A stretch of DNA of 64,000 bases, taken from NCBI GenBank assembly GCA_964437445.1, contig CAYTGR010000006.1, positions 60,436 to 124,435 on the forward strand. Direction: 5' to 3'. Made by a program: the position numbers and the translations under genes. Position 1 is the stretch's first letter; each line of letters starts with the position of its first letter. Under the pieces are notes generated by a model. The model saw only the letters and a program-made list of their open reading frames with translations, was not told the origin of the DNA and ran no database searches. Positions 1 through 8,782 of the stretch are shown here, one piece after another. The DNA is from CAYTGR01 sp964437445 (lineage in GTDB: Bacteria; Chloroflexota; Anaerolineae; B4-G1; SLSP01).

Positions 1-2
1 TG

Positions 3-776
<774 letters not shown>

Positions 777-790
777 GGGGCTGACCGGCT

Positions 791-1198
791 ATGACCTTCA
801 TCCAGCTGGAATTTCAAACCCGCGCCAAAGTGGATTGGCTGGACATCACCGCCGAGGTGCAGCGGGTGGTGGCCCAGCAAGAGATCGCCAACGGCATCTG
901 CTTCCTTTTCTGCCCGCACACCACGGCCGGGCTGACGCTCAACGAGAACTGGGATCCCGACGTGCGGCGCGACATCAGCCTGGTGTTGGACCGCTTAGCG
1001 CCGGAGTCGCTGGCCTACGCGCATGAGGAAGGCAACTCGCCAGGCCATGCCAAAGCGACGCTGGTCGGCAACGACCATTTCGTCTTCGTCCAAGGGGGCC
1101 GCTTGCAGTTGGGCACCTGGCAAGGGATTTACCTGGCCGAGTTTGACGGGCCGCGCCGCCGCCGGGTGTGGGTCCACGTGCTGGCGTCCGAAAGCTGA
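791..1198 (+). CDS. yjbQ: YjbQ/UPF0047 family protein
   Basis: A 135-residue protein with the two hallmark motifs of the YjbQ (UPF0047) family: CPHTTAGLTLNENWDPDV in the middle and EGNSPGHAKATLVG further on. Members are small cytoplasmic beta-rich trimers annotated as secondary thiamine-phosphate synthases, on the basis of suppression of thiE mutants in E. coli. The physiological reaction remains uncertain. Full length for the family. It sits 15 bases after the sigma factor gene and 6 bases before the next gene, so it is probably co-transcribed. Identification by family motif is firm; the enzymatic role is not. Confidence 0.9.
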   Translation: MTFIQLEFQTRAKVDWLDITAEVQRVVAQQEIANGICFLFCPHTTAGLTLNENWDPDVRRDISLVLDRLAPESLAYAHEEGNSPGHAKATLVGNDHFVFVQGGRLQLGTWQGIYLAEFDGPRRRRVWVHVLASES

Positions 1199-1204
1199 GC
1201 GCCC

Positions 1205-1786
1205 ATGGCTGCCGGTAATATCGTCATCCTCAACGGCACTTCCAGTTCCGGCAAGACGACCCTGCTCAAGGCACTCCAGGGGGCGTTTGCCGAACCCTAC
1301 CTGGACGCCGGGATTGACAAGTTTATCTGGATGCTCCCTAAGCGGTATCTGGACCGCCCGCTGTGGGACGACGTCCTCGGTCTGGCGACGCAAGCTGGCG
1401 CGGTGGGGCATCGCCTCTTTTCTGGGATGCACCAGGCCATCGCGGTCCTCTCCCGCTCCGGCAACCACGTCCTGGCCGATCACGTGCTGGTGGAACCGGC
1501 CTGGGTCCAGGAATGCGCGGCGTTGTTCAGCGAGCTGCCGGCCTATCTGATCGGGATCACCTGCCCGCTGACGGTCCTGGAACGGCGGGAATGCGACCGC
1601 CGCGACCGGACGTTGGGCCAGGCTCGCGCGCAGTTTGACCTCGTCCACGCGCACGGCCGGTACGATCTGACCGTGGATACCTCCTTGCTCAGCCCGGAGG
1701 AATGCGTGGCCCAGATCAAGGCGCGGGTGGAGAACGGCCCGCCGCCGGAGGCATTCCGGCAGCTCCGCCAGGAACAGATCCAATGA
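1205..1786 (+). CDS. Chloramphenicol phosphotransferase-like P-loop kinase
   Basis: A 193-residue protein opening with a P-loop, GTSSSGKTT (residues about 10-18), followed by DKFIWMLPKRYLDRPLW and LADHVLVEP, the pattern of the CPT-like family. Streptomyces CPT phosphorylates the 3-hydroxyl of chloramphenicol, but most relatives in other bacteria have unknown small-molecule substrates. The C-terminal part carries a lid-like RRECDRRDRTLGQAR segment with several arginines, as expected for phosphoryl transfer. The stop codon overlaps the next start (ATGA), implying translational coupling to the radical-SAM gene. Resistance to chloramphenicol should not be assumed. Confidence 0.8.
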   Translation: MAAGNIVILNGTSSSGKTTLLKALQGAFAEPYLDAGIDKFIWMLPKRYLDRPLWDDVLGLATQAGAVGHRLFSGMHQAIAVLSRSGNHVLADHVLVEPAWVQECAALFSELPAYLIGITCPLTVLERRECDRRDRTLGQARAQFDLVHAHGRYDLTVDTSLLSPEECVAQIKARVENGPPPEAFRQLRQEQIQ

Positions 1787-3651
1787 ACCAGCCCCGCACC
1801 GCCATTGAGCCACGCCCGCTCCCCCCCCGCCTGGCTGCGCTGCTGCCCCGCGTCCAGAAGCCGGGGCGCTACGTCGGCGGCGAGTTCAACGCCATCTACA
1901 AAGCCTGGGATACCTGCGACGTCCGCGTCTGCCTGGCCTTCCCCGATCTCTATGACCTGGGAATGTCCAATTTCGCGCTCCAGCTGCTCTACGATATCCT
2001 CAACCGGCAGCCGGGCGTGCTGGCCGAGCGGACTTATCTCCCCGCGCCCGACATGATCGCCGCTTTGCGCGCCGCCGGGCTGCCGCTCTACGCGCTGGAG
2101 AGCTTCCGCCCCGTCGCCGCTTTTGACCTGCTGGCGGTCAGCTTAGCCTACGAGCAGCTCTACACCAACCTGCTGGAGCTGCTGGACCTGGCCGGGCTGC
2201 CGCTCCGCGCCGCTGCGCGCGACGAACGCTACCCCCTGGTCATCGCCGGCGGCCACGGGACCTTCAACCCGGAGCCGGTGGCCGATTTTGTGGATGCCTG
2301 CGTCATCGGCGAGGGCGAGGAGGTGATTGTAGAGCTCGCCGCCGCCCTGCGGGCGCTCAAAGGGCAACCGCGCGCCGCTCAATGGCGCGCCCTGGCGCAG
2401 ATTCCGGGCCTTTACGTGCCGGGGCTCTACCGGCCGGCGCCGCCTGGAGCACCGTACCGGGTCACGCCGGTGGAGCCCACGGTCCCGCTCCCCATCCCCA
2501 AACGGGTGGTGAGCACGCTGCCGCCGACGCCTGTCCGCCAGCTGGTCCCCAACATTGAGATCGCCCACGACCGCGCTGTGATTGAGATTCAGCGGGGCTG
2601 CACACGCGGCTGCCGCTTCTGCCAGGCCGGGATCATCACCCGCCCCCTCCGCGAGCGCCCTGTAGACGAGATTGTAGAATCGGTGGCCCAGATTGTCGCC
2701 GCTACCGGCTACGAGGAGGTGGCGCTGCTCTCGCTTTCCTCCGCCGACTACTCGCAGATCGGGCCGTTGCTCACCGCGCTCCAGGCGCGCTTTGGCGACC
2801 AGCATCTTGCCATTTCGCTGCCCAGCCTGCGGGTAGACGCCTTCTCCGTGGAACTGGCTGAGCGGACCAGCGGTGGGCGGCGCACCGGGTTCACCTTCGC
2901 CCCAGAGGCCGGCAGCGATATGCTGCGCGCCCGCATCAACAAAGAGATCACCACCGCTAACCTGCTGGAGGTCGCCGAGGCCGTCTTCAGCCGGGGCTGG
3001 CGCACCCTGAAGCTCTACTTCATGATCGGCCTGCCCGGTGAGACCGACGACGACATCACCGCTATCGGCGAACTGGCCCGGCAGGTGCTCCGCCTGGGCG
3101 AGCGTTTTCACGGCCGGCGGGCGAACGTCCATCTCAGCGTCAACACCTTCATCCCCAAGCCGCACACCGTCTTCCAGTGGGAACCGCTGGTGGAGGCCGA
3201 GACGCTCACGCGCCGGCAAGTGCTCCTGCGCGAAAGCTGTCGCGGACGCGGGCTGGAGCTGGCCTGGAATGATTACCGCGAGACCATCCTGGAGGCGCTC
3301 CTTTCGCGGGGGGATCGCGCGCTGGGCCCGACGGTAGAGCGCGCCTGGCAGCTGGGCGCTCGCTTTGACGCCTGGGCTGAATGGCGCAATCTGGCCGCCT
3401 GGGAGCAGGCCTTCGCCGAGACCGGCGTGGATTTAGACGCTTACCTCTATCGCCGCCGCGACCCGGCCGAACCGCTGCCCTGGGATCACTTGCAGAGCGG
3501 CGTGGAAAAGCGCGCCCTGTTGCGCGATCTGCGCCGCAGCGCCGAAGGGCAGTTTCTGGCCGATTGCCGCGCGCAATGTCATGCCTGCGGCATCCTTAGC
3601 GCCTACCCGGCAGCCTGGAGCGTGGAGTGGAAATGTCCGCCGCCGAAATGA
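1783..3651 (+). CDS. TIGR03960-type radical SAM protein with B12-binding-like domain
   Basis: A 622-residue protein. The N-terminal 250 residues form a B12-binding-like Rossmann domain (VCLAFPDLYDLGMSNFALQL, later GGHGTFNPEPVADFVDACV). The radical-SAM cluster motif is CTRGCRFC, with Cys273, Cys277 and Cys280 set to bind the [4Fe-4S] cluster. Downstream GLPGETDDDI and the SVNTFIPKPHTVFQW block are typical of TIGR03960. These proteins are almost always followed by a TIGR03936/DUF2344 partner, as here. The reaction is not established. The start at 1783 overlaps the previous stop; longer in-frame starts would lie inside the previous gene. Confidence 0.92.
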   Translation: MNQPRTAIEPRPLPPRLAALLPRVQKPGRYVGGEFNAIYKAWDTCDVRVCLAFPDLYDLGMSNFALQLLYDILNRQPGVLAERTYLPAPDMIAALRAAGLPLYALESFRPVAAFDLLAVSLAYEQLYTNLLELLDLAGLPLRAAARDERYPLVIAGGHGTFNPEPVADFVDACVIGEGEEVIVELAAALRALKGQPRAAQWRALAQIPGLYVPGLYRPAPPGAPYRVTPVEPTVPLPIPKRVVSTLPPTPVRQLVPNIEIAHDRAVIEIQRGCTRGCRFCQAGIITRPLRERPVDEIVESVAQIVAATGYEEVALLSLSSADYSQIGPLLTALQARFGDQHLAISLPSLRVDAFSVELAERTSGGRRTGFTFAPEAGSDMLRARINKEITTANLLEVAEAVFSRGWRTLKLYFMIGLPGETDDDITAIGELARQVLRLGERFHGRRANVHLSVNTFIPKPHTVFQWEPLVEAETLTRRQVLLRESCRGRGLELAWNDYRETILEALLSRGDRALGPTVERAWQLGARFDAWAEWRNLAAWEQAFAETGVDLDAYLYRRRDPAEPLPWDHLQSGVEKRALLRDLRRSAEGQFLADCRAQCHACGILSAYPAAWSVEWKCPPPK

Positions 3652-4448
3652 AGCCACGAATCAGCGAATCAACGAGTCAACAAGTCAACGAATCGGCGAG
3701 TCAGCCGTCAACGGTCGGCGAGCAGACCCTTTCCCCTTCTTCCCCTCTGCCCCTCTCCTCATCTCCCGCGCCCTCCTACCGCTTACGCCTGACCTTCGCC
3801 ACTGCCGGGCCGCTGGCCTATGTCTCAGTGCTGGACCTGGGCCGCATCTGGGAACGGAGCCTGCGCCGGGCCGCTGTGCCGCTCAAGTACAGCCAGGGCT
3901 TCAACCCCCGGCCCCGCCTGCAATTTGCCGCCCCCTTGCCCACCGGCTGCGAGGGAGAAGCGGAATGGCTGGACCTCTGGCTGGTGGAGCCGTGGGAGCC
4001 GGCGCGCCTGCTCGCCGCGCTCCAGGGGCAGACGCCGGTGGGCCTGACCCCGTTGTCTGCTGAGCCGGTTCCCGAATCCGCGCCGGCATTGGAGACGCAG
4101 ATCGTCGCCGCCGAATACCGGCTTGAGCTCTACGAAGTAGAACCGGCTGCCGTCCAATCCACAGTGGAGGCAGTGCTGGCAGCGCCCACCTTGCCCCGCG
4201 AGCGGCGCGGCAAGCCCTACGACCTGCGCCCGTTGATTGAAGCGCTCAGCGTTGAGCCATCAGCCGTTGCCCTTCCGCCTTCATCCTTCCGCCTTCATCC
4301 TTCTTCAAGCCCTGTGGTCTTGCTGGCCCGGTTAACCGCCCGCCCCGGCGCGACCGGCCGCCCCGATGAATTGCTGGCCGCGCTCGGCTATGCCGACGTT
4401 CCCCGGCGCTGCACCCGCGTCCGCCTGCTCCTGAGCCACGCGACCTGA
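3648..4448 (+). CDS. TIGR03936/DUF2344 radical-SAM partner protein
   Basis: A 266-residue protein whose core, from YRLRLTFATAGPLAYVSVLD through SQGFNPRPRLQFAAPLPTG, matches the DUF2344 family that accompanies or is fused to TIGR03960 radical-SAM enzymes. Start chosen at the ATGA overlap with the upstream stop; GTG 3627 and ATG 3633 are alternatives. The first 45 residues (Ser/Thr/Gln-rich, then Pro/Ser-rich) are encoded by an 8-base tandem repeat at 3657-3704 and a pyrimidine-rich run, not by family-like sequence. A second repeat at 4273-4300 encodes a Pro/Ser-rich loop near residue 210. The protein therefore appears to have absorbed repeat DNA while staying in frame. Function unknown. Confidence 0.85.
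   Translation: MKPRISESTSQQVNESASQPSTVGEQTLSPSSPLPLSSSPAPSYRLRLTFATAGPLAYVSVLDLGRIWERSLRRAAVPLKYSQGFNPRPRLQFAAPLPTGCEGEAEWLDLWLVEPWEPARLLAALQGQTPVGLTPLSAEPVPESAPALETQIVAAEYRLELYEVEPAAVQSTVEAVLAAPTLPRERRGKPYDLRPLIEALSVEPSAVALPPSSFRLHPSSSPVVLLARLTARPGATGRPDELLAALGYADVPRRCTRVRLLLSHAT
3657..3704 (+). repeat. 8-base tandem repeat inside a coding region
   Basis: Six consecutive 8-base units of the form CGARTCAR (for example CGAATCAG, CGAATCAA, CGAGTCAA) with one or two changes each. Because 8 is not a multiple of 3, each unit is read in a different frame, giving a Ser/Thr/Gln/Asn-rich peptide in the N-terminus of the DUF2344 protein. Confidence 0.85.
4273..4300 (-). repeat. Heptamer tandem repeat inside a coding region
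   Basis: Read on the minus strand this is GGATGAA and GGCGGAA alternating, four units in a row. The same heptamers occur in intergenic DNA at 19294-19321 and 61681-61701. Here they encode a Pro/Ser/Phe/His-rich loop in the DUF2344 protein. Confidence 0.85.
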
Positions 4449-4465
4449 CTTTCAACTTTTGGCCT

Positions 4466-5392
4466 ATGGACCAGATCATTGCCCACTCCTGTGAAACCAT
4501 GCCCGAACTGGCCGACGGCGTGGTGGCGCTGACCGTCACCTCGCCGCCCTACTGGAACGCGATTGACTACGACCGTCACGCCGTGGACAAAACGCAGAAC
4601 TACCGCACTCGCGCATACGCCGCCGGGTACACCGATTACGCCGCCTACCTGGATTGGTTAGAGCGCGTCTTTACGGAAGTCCGGCGGGTCACCAAACCCG
4701 GCGGTTTCTGCGCCATCGTCATCGGCACCGTGCTGCTGGAGGGACGCCACTACCCCGTCCCCTTTGATGTGACCGCGCGCCTGGCCCAAAGCGGTTGGGA
4801 GTTCCACCAGGACATTATCTGGCACAAATGCACCGCCGGCGTCAAACGGGCCGGCGTCACCATTCAGAAACCCTATCCGGGGTACTATTACCCTAACATC
4901 ATGACCGAATACATCCTGGTCTTCCGCAAGCCCGGCCCGCCCATCTACCGCGACCGGACGCCGGAAGCGAAGGCGGCGGCGGCATATCCTATCAACCGGC
5001 TCTTCACCTTAGACCTGGCGAACAACGTCTGGCACATCGCGCCCGTGCCCCCAGACATCTTAGACCACCCCTGTCCTTTCCCGGAGGAGATCCCCTACCG
5101 GCTCATCACGCTCTACTCCTACCCTGGCGAGCTGGTGCTTGATCCCTTTGTCGGCTCCGGGCAGACGCCGAAGGTCGCTCAGGCCCTGGGACGCCACTAC
5201 GTCGGCTACGAGACCATCGCCCGCTACGTGGCGCTGGCCGAACAACGGCTGCACGAACCCCTGGCGTTGCGCCCGCAACAGCTCGTCGCCCGCTTTGAGA
5301 AGGTCGGCCTGGAGGAGCCGGCAGGGGAGAAGCGGGAGCGGGAGACGGGAGACGTGAAATGTGAAGCGTCAAACGTGAAACGTGAGGCGTGA
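4466..5392 (+). CDS. Beta-class site-specific DNA methyltransferase (N4-cytosine or N6-adenine)
   Basis: A 308-residue amino-methyltransferase. The catalytic motif TSPPYW lies at residues 25-30 and the SAM-binding motif DPFVGSGQT at 226-234, so the order (motif IV before motif I) is that of the beta class. A serine before PPY is more usual in N4-cytosine enzymes, but the target base cannot be decided from sequence. The conserved domain ends near residue 275. The last 25-30 residues are charged and encoded by GGGAGAC- and GTGAAGC-like heptamers; the stop codon itself lies in the heptamer array at 5354-5430. No clear Shine-Dalgarno sequence precedes the ATG. It may be a solitary methylase or the remnant of a restriction-modification locus, given the gene at 6432. 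Confidence 0.88.
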   Translation: MDQIIAHSCETMPELADGVVALTVTSPPYWNAIDYDRHAVDKTQNYRTRAYAAGYTDYAAYLDWLERVFTEVRRVTKPGGFCAIVIGTVLLEGRHYPVPFDVTARLAQSGWEFHQDIIWHKCTAGVKRAGVTIQKPYPGYYYPNIMTEYILVFRKPGPPIYRDRTPEAKAAAAYPINRLFTLDLANNVWHIAPVPPDILDHPCPFPEEIPYRLITLYSYPGELVLDPFVGSGQTPKVAQALGRHYVGYETIARYVALAEQRLHEPLALRPQQLVARFEKVGLEEPAGEKRERETGDVKCEASNVKREA

Positions 5393-5430
5393 AGCGTGAG
5401 ACGTGAAGCGTCAAACGTCGAACGTGATGA
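5354..5430 (+). repeat. GTGARNC heptamer tandem repeat (11 units)
   Basis: Eleven consecutive degenerate heptamers (GTGAAAT, GTGAAGC, GTCAAAC, GTGAAAC, GTGAGGC and so on). The array begins inside the methyltransferase reading frame and contains its TGA stop codon at 5390-5392. Confidence 0.92.
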
Positions 5431-5452
5431 AGCGATGCCTCCAACAGGAGCC

Positions 5453-5490
5453 GCTCACTGCTCACTGCTCACTGCTGACTGCTGACTGCT
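5453..5490 (+). repeat. GCTSACT heptamer tandem repeat
   Basis: Five heptamers, three GCTCACT then two GCTGACT plus a partial unit, ending one base before the start codon at 5492. On the minus strand these are AGTGAGC/AGTCAGC, related to the GTGAGCA repeats at 19007-19055. Confidence 0.92.
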
Positions 5491-5491
5491 T

Positions 5492-6442
5492 ATGGACCGT
5501 ACCGCCATTCTGAACCGCTATCCCTGGCTGGCGCCGCACCGCCGCCCGGAACTGGTGGTGCTGGGCGATGATCTGGACGCGGCGCTCAGCGCGGCGCTCT
5601 ATCTGCACACGCACCCCACCGCCCGCGTGGTGGGCATCTACCACCAGTACGAGCGCATCTATTACCCCGCCCGGCTGCAATGGGAACAGGTGCTCGGCGC
5701 TGTCTGGCTGGATTTGGACATCTACCACCCCGCCTGTCGCTCGCTCGGCCATCACATCCTCCGGCTGACTCCGGCGGATACACTGCCAGGATTTCGCAAC
5801 AGCTGCAATCTCAACGACCTGGCAGGCAAATCGCTGGCGACCTTCCGCGAAAAATATCCCCTGGGCACCGTCCATTTCCTGCTGTGGCTCTACGAGCTGC
5901 CCCTGCCGGAGCAGCCCGACGCCGACCTGCTGCTCTGGCTGGCCGATTCCACCTACCTCAACGGGCAATCGCACCGCTTCCGTGAAAATGTGGGGCGCTG
6001 GCTGCAAATTTTCCCGCTCCCCTGGCTGCTGGCCGGCTTTGAGCGGGAGATTGACACCCTGGCCTTTGAGCAGCGGATGCAGCAATTCCAGCAACAGGTC
6101 ATGGAGCCGGCCGGCTTTGCGCGGGGCCATGGACAGGCGCGCTCGCGCCACTTAGGGCTTTCCGGCTACCAGTGCCAGCCGCCGGAGACGCCCGACGGCA
6201 CAGCGGTCGCCGCGCACCTCCTGCGCCTGCTGGCGTTCGTCGCCGCGCAGACCGGTTGGACTTGCACGCCGCGTCAGCTCGCCGCGCTGAGCGGCCCCCT
6301 GCGCACCCAGACCGGCCAGCGGCAGCAGGTGGCGGTCCACGAAGTCGCCCAGGAAGGACTGGCCGCTTTCCTGGCCCGGCGCGGGGTCTTTTCGTATGTG
6401 TTTCAGAGTGCAAGCACGATGAATTACACCCATGGTGTATAA
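5492..6442 (+). CDS. Hypothetical protein next to DNA methyltransferase
   Basis: A 316-residue cytoplasmic protein with no signal peptide or membrane segment and no family I can name. The N-terminal half has acidic/His motifs, VVLGDDLDAALSAALYL, then WLDLDIYHPACRSLGHHIL, a spacing reminiscent of DHH-type phosphoesterases; this is only a weak visual resemblance. The ATG directly follows a heptamer array and has no Shine-Dalgarno sequence. The end overlaps the next gene by 11 bases in another frame, suggesting coupling. Because it lies between a DNA methyltransferase and an McrB-like fragment, a role in DNA modification or defence is possible but unproven. Confidence 0.65.
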   Translation: MDRTAILNRYPWLAPHRRPELVVLGDDLDAALSAALYLHTHPTARVVGIYHQYERIYYPARLQWEQVLGAVWLDLDIYHPACRSLGHHILRLTPADTLPGFRNSCNLNDLAGKSLATFREKYPLGTVHFLLWLYELPLPEQPDADLLLWLADSTYLNGQSHRFRENVGRWLQIFPLPWLLAGFEREIDTLAFEQRMQQFQQQVMEPAGFARGHGQARSRHLGLSGYQCQPPETPDGTAVAAHLLRLLAFVAAQTGWTCTPRQLAALSGPLRTQTGQRQQVAVHEVAQEGLAAFLARRGVFSYVFQSASTMNYTHGV

Positions 6443-7034
6443 ACCCAGGTTGCTATCTGGCGTTGGTAAAGGGCATGTGCCCTTGCTTACCGCTGCCGCG
6501 CCGATCTCGCTCCCAAAGTCACTACGCGCCGAGTTGCTGGCCCACTTCAGCCGCCAGGGACGTTTTGCCCAGCTCAGGAAAGAGGACCTTGCCCCTTACA
6601 TTGCCGCTCACCCGGAAGTCCGCGATCGGTTACAGCGTCTCAATACCCTGTTGCGTCCGGCCGATTTACACTTTGGCTACCGTGTGTTTGACGAAATTGT
6701 GGCCTACCTGGTTGCGGCGACCGACAACGGCCTGTATGAAAACAGCGAGGAAGCTATGGATGCAGCAGTGTTGATGAAAATCCTTCCTAAATTCCACGGC
6801 TCGCGCGCACAACTACTGGAACCGTTATATGATGTCCTGGCCTGGTGTCTCAACCCTGACGCTCCTGACCAGGCCACTATCAACCAGCGTCGCCAGAACC
6901 AGACCGATTCCGCTAATGGCGTGGCCAGAACAAAGGGGTTAGAAACACTGGCCTTCTTTTACCCACGAACGGCAAGGCGGGTGCTGCGGCTGCTCACGGC
7001 GCTCTATACCACCGGCTTTGCAGCGTTTAGCTGA
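6432..7034 (+). pseudogene. Probable C-terminal fragment of an McrB-type AAA protein
   Basis: A 200-residue frame. From residue 75 on, LHFGYRVFDEIVAYL, then AAVLMKILPKFHGSRAQLLEP, and the end ETLAFFYPRTARRVLRLL, resemble the region after the AAA+ module in McrB-like GTPase/ATPases of type IV restriction systems. No Walker A, Walker B or sensor motif is present here or in the 300 codons upstream, so the motor domain is missing. The first 20 residues look like filler. I infer a truncated remnant that may still be translated, since its start overlaps the upstream stop. If the family reading is wrong, it is a short hypothetical protein. Confidence 0.5.
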
Positions 7035-7075
7035 AATGCCCGACGAACGAACAATGAACTTAAGGAGGGAATCTT

Positions 7076-8527
7076 ATGCCTAAATCAACCTGGGGGCTTG
7101 CCGCTGCTATCCTGATGCTCCTGACCCTTGCCTGTAACTTCTTCACCCCACAGTCTGTTTGCACCCCGCCCGCCTGCCGCGCTGACGAGGTCTACTTTTG
7201 TCCCGGCGACTGTCCCGGCGGCTGCGGCACGACCTGCGCCACGCCCACCCCTGGCGAGACAACGCTGCCGCCCCAGTGCACCCCGCCCGCCTGCCGCGCC
7301 GACGAGGTCTACTTCTGCCCCGGCGACTGTCCCGGCGGCTGCGGCACAACCTGCGCTACCCCCACGCCTTTGTCCCCACAGGAGTCCCCCCCGGTCGTTT
7401 ACACGCACAGCGGTAATCTCTGGCTGGTGGAGGGGACGCTCCCGCCCCGCCCGCTGACCAACGGCGGCGGCGACAGCGAACCGCGCTTCTCGCCCAACGG
7501 CCGCTGGGTGCTCTTCCGGCGCGAGCTGCCGCCTGGCCCGGCCGATCTCCCACGCTTTGAACTCTACGTGGTGGGAATAGATGGGAGCGGTGAACGGCGG
7601 CTCGTCGGACCGGAGCAGCTGCCGGGCGAACTGGGCCAGCCAGCCGGGGCCGAGCAGCAATTCGAGCTGGACCGGCTGCCGCTCCAGGTCGCCTGGCTGC
7701 CGGATAACAGCGGTGTGGCCTTCAACACGCGGGTGGATTACGGCGTCGGCCTCTCCCTCAAAAATGACCTCTGGGTCGTAGACCTGACCACCGGCGCGCT
7801 GGCGCAACGGTTGCCTGATGGGCAGGGCGGGACCTTCGCTTTCTCCCCCAACGGGTTCTGGTTAGCGCTCAGCACCTCCAAAGAGGTGGCCATGCTGCGA
7901 GCCGATGGGACGGACCGCCGGACGCTCGTCACCTTCCCGGCGGTCAACACGGCCAGTGAATACGCCTACGTCCCGCTGCCGGTCTGGGCACCGGACAGCA
8001 GCTACGCGCTTGTCGGCATCTCCTCCCAGGACCCATTTGGGCAGTCACCCAGCGGGACACTCTGGCGGCTGCCGGTGAGCGGAGAAGCGGTGCAGCTCAC
8101 CACGTTGTCGGGCATGTTCCTCTTCAACACCATGGAGGACTCGCTCTGGTCGCCGGATCGCACCCAGCTGGCTTACGAGGATAATGGGACGCTCTTCATC
8201 GCCGGGTGGGACGGCAGCACGCCGCGGGCTTACGTCTCCGGCAACGCGCGCTTCATTGGCTGGGCACCGGGGCACAGCCGGTTCGCCTTCTGGCAGACTG
8301 AACCGACCGAGGTCTGGATCGGGGAACCCGGTCAGGTTCCGCAGCGTGTCACCTCGCCAACCGGTCCGGCGGCCATCGCTGACCTCCGGTGGGTGGATGA
8401 AAACACCTACGTTTACGTCACCGGTGAACCAGAGGCATATACGCTCGGAATAGGAACGGTGGGTGGGTTAGCTCGTGACATAGCGATCTCCAATAGCAAA
8501 TTCGTCAGCCTGGACGTGCGGCCCTGA
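7076..8527 (+). CDS. Cys-rich repeat, beta-propeller (TolB/WD40-like) lipoprotein
   Basis: A 483-residue exported protein. The signal peptide ends in a lipobox, LTLAC, with Cys20 as the likely lipidated residue, so it should be anchored to the outer face of the membrane. Two near-identical 31-residue modules follow (residues 29-59 and 68-98), each starting CTPPACRADEVYFC and carrying six cysteines, separated by a Thr/Pro linker. The rest, from about residue 105, repeats the TolB/WD40-like signature (DSEPRFSPNGRWVLFRRE, GGTFAFSPNGFWLALS, DSLWSPDRTQLAYE), forming a beta-propeller likely used for binding. A strong Shine-Dalgarno (AAGGAGGGA) precedes the ATG. The ligand is unknown. Confidence 0.85.
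   Translation: MPKSTWGLAAAILMLLTLACNFFTPQSVCTPPACRADEVYFCPGDCPGGCGTTCATPTPGETTLPPQCTPPACRADEVYFCPGDCPGGCGTTCATPTPLSPQESPPVVYTHSGNLWLVEGTLPPRPLTNGGGDSEPRFSPNGRWVLFRRELPPGPADLPRFELYVVGIDGSGERRLVGPEQLPGELGQPAGAEQQFELDRLPLQVAWLPDNSGVAFNTRVDYGVGLSLKNDLWVVDLTTGALAQRLPDGQGGTFAFSPNGFWLALSTSKEVAMLRADGTDRRTLVTFPAVNTASEYAYVPLPVWAPDSSYALVGISSQDPFGQSPSGTLWRLPVSGEAVQLTTLSGMFLFNTMEDSLWSPDRTQLAYEDNGTLFIAGWDGSTPRAYVSGNARFIGWAPGHSRFAFWQTEPTEVWIGEPGQVPQRVTSPTGPAAIADLRWVDENTYVYVTGEPEAYTLGIGTVGGLARDIAISNSKFVSLDVRP
7160..7369 (+). repeat. Duplicated 93-base Cys-rich coding module
   Basis: Copies at 7160-7252 and 7277-7369 are nearly identical at DNA level and encode the same six-cysteine module. The DNA-level similarity suggests a recent internal duplication or gene conversion. 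Confidence 0.9.
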
Positions 8528-8570
8528 GCCTCCAGCCGGTCAGCGGTATCCACGTTAACCTCGTAGGGCT

Positions 8571-8616
8571 GTAGTGGCGCCTTCAAACGTTCCCCTGGCG
8601 CTGAAGCCGCCACTAC
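8571..8616. repeat. REP/BIME-like inverted element
   Basis: GTAGTGGCG at the left end and its exact reverse complement CGCCACTAC at the right end enclose GCGCTGAAGC-type sequence. It is a divergent member of the GTAG-headed family seen at 12391, 19240, 34648 and 37604. Confidence 0.7.
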
Positions 8617-8674
8617 CAACCCGATTCTGAGTAAGTTACATTTTTACTTAACTCAAGTTACTACCTGCGTAATC

Positions 8675-8735
8675 AGCAGACCACAGACGACGGACCACCG
8701 ACCGTTAAAAAGTGGTAGTCGGTGGTCCGTGGTCA
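8675..8735. repeat. Heptamers arranged as an inverted repeat (hairpin)
   Basis: GACCACA, GACGACG, GACCACC, GACCGTT heptamers on the left are answered by the same heptamers in reverse on the right. Positions 8690-8702 and 8718-8730 form a perfect 13-base-pair stem with a 15-base loop. It lies between the convergent ends of the lipoprotein and ABC genes and could end transcription, but has no T-tract on either side. Confidence 0.75.
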
Positions 8736-8782
8736 AAGAGAACATGCCCCTTATCAACCGGACAGGGAGCAACCTGGTTATT

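Noticed and set aside
1205..1786. Chloramphenicol resistance gene
   Set aside because: The CPT-like fold is clear, but most relatives are not resistance factors and nothing nearby suggests antibiotic biosynthesis or mobile resistance.
5354..5490. CRISPR array
   Set aside because: Units are seven bases long and directly adjacent, with no unique spacers and no cas genes in the window.
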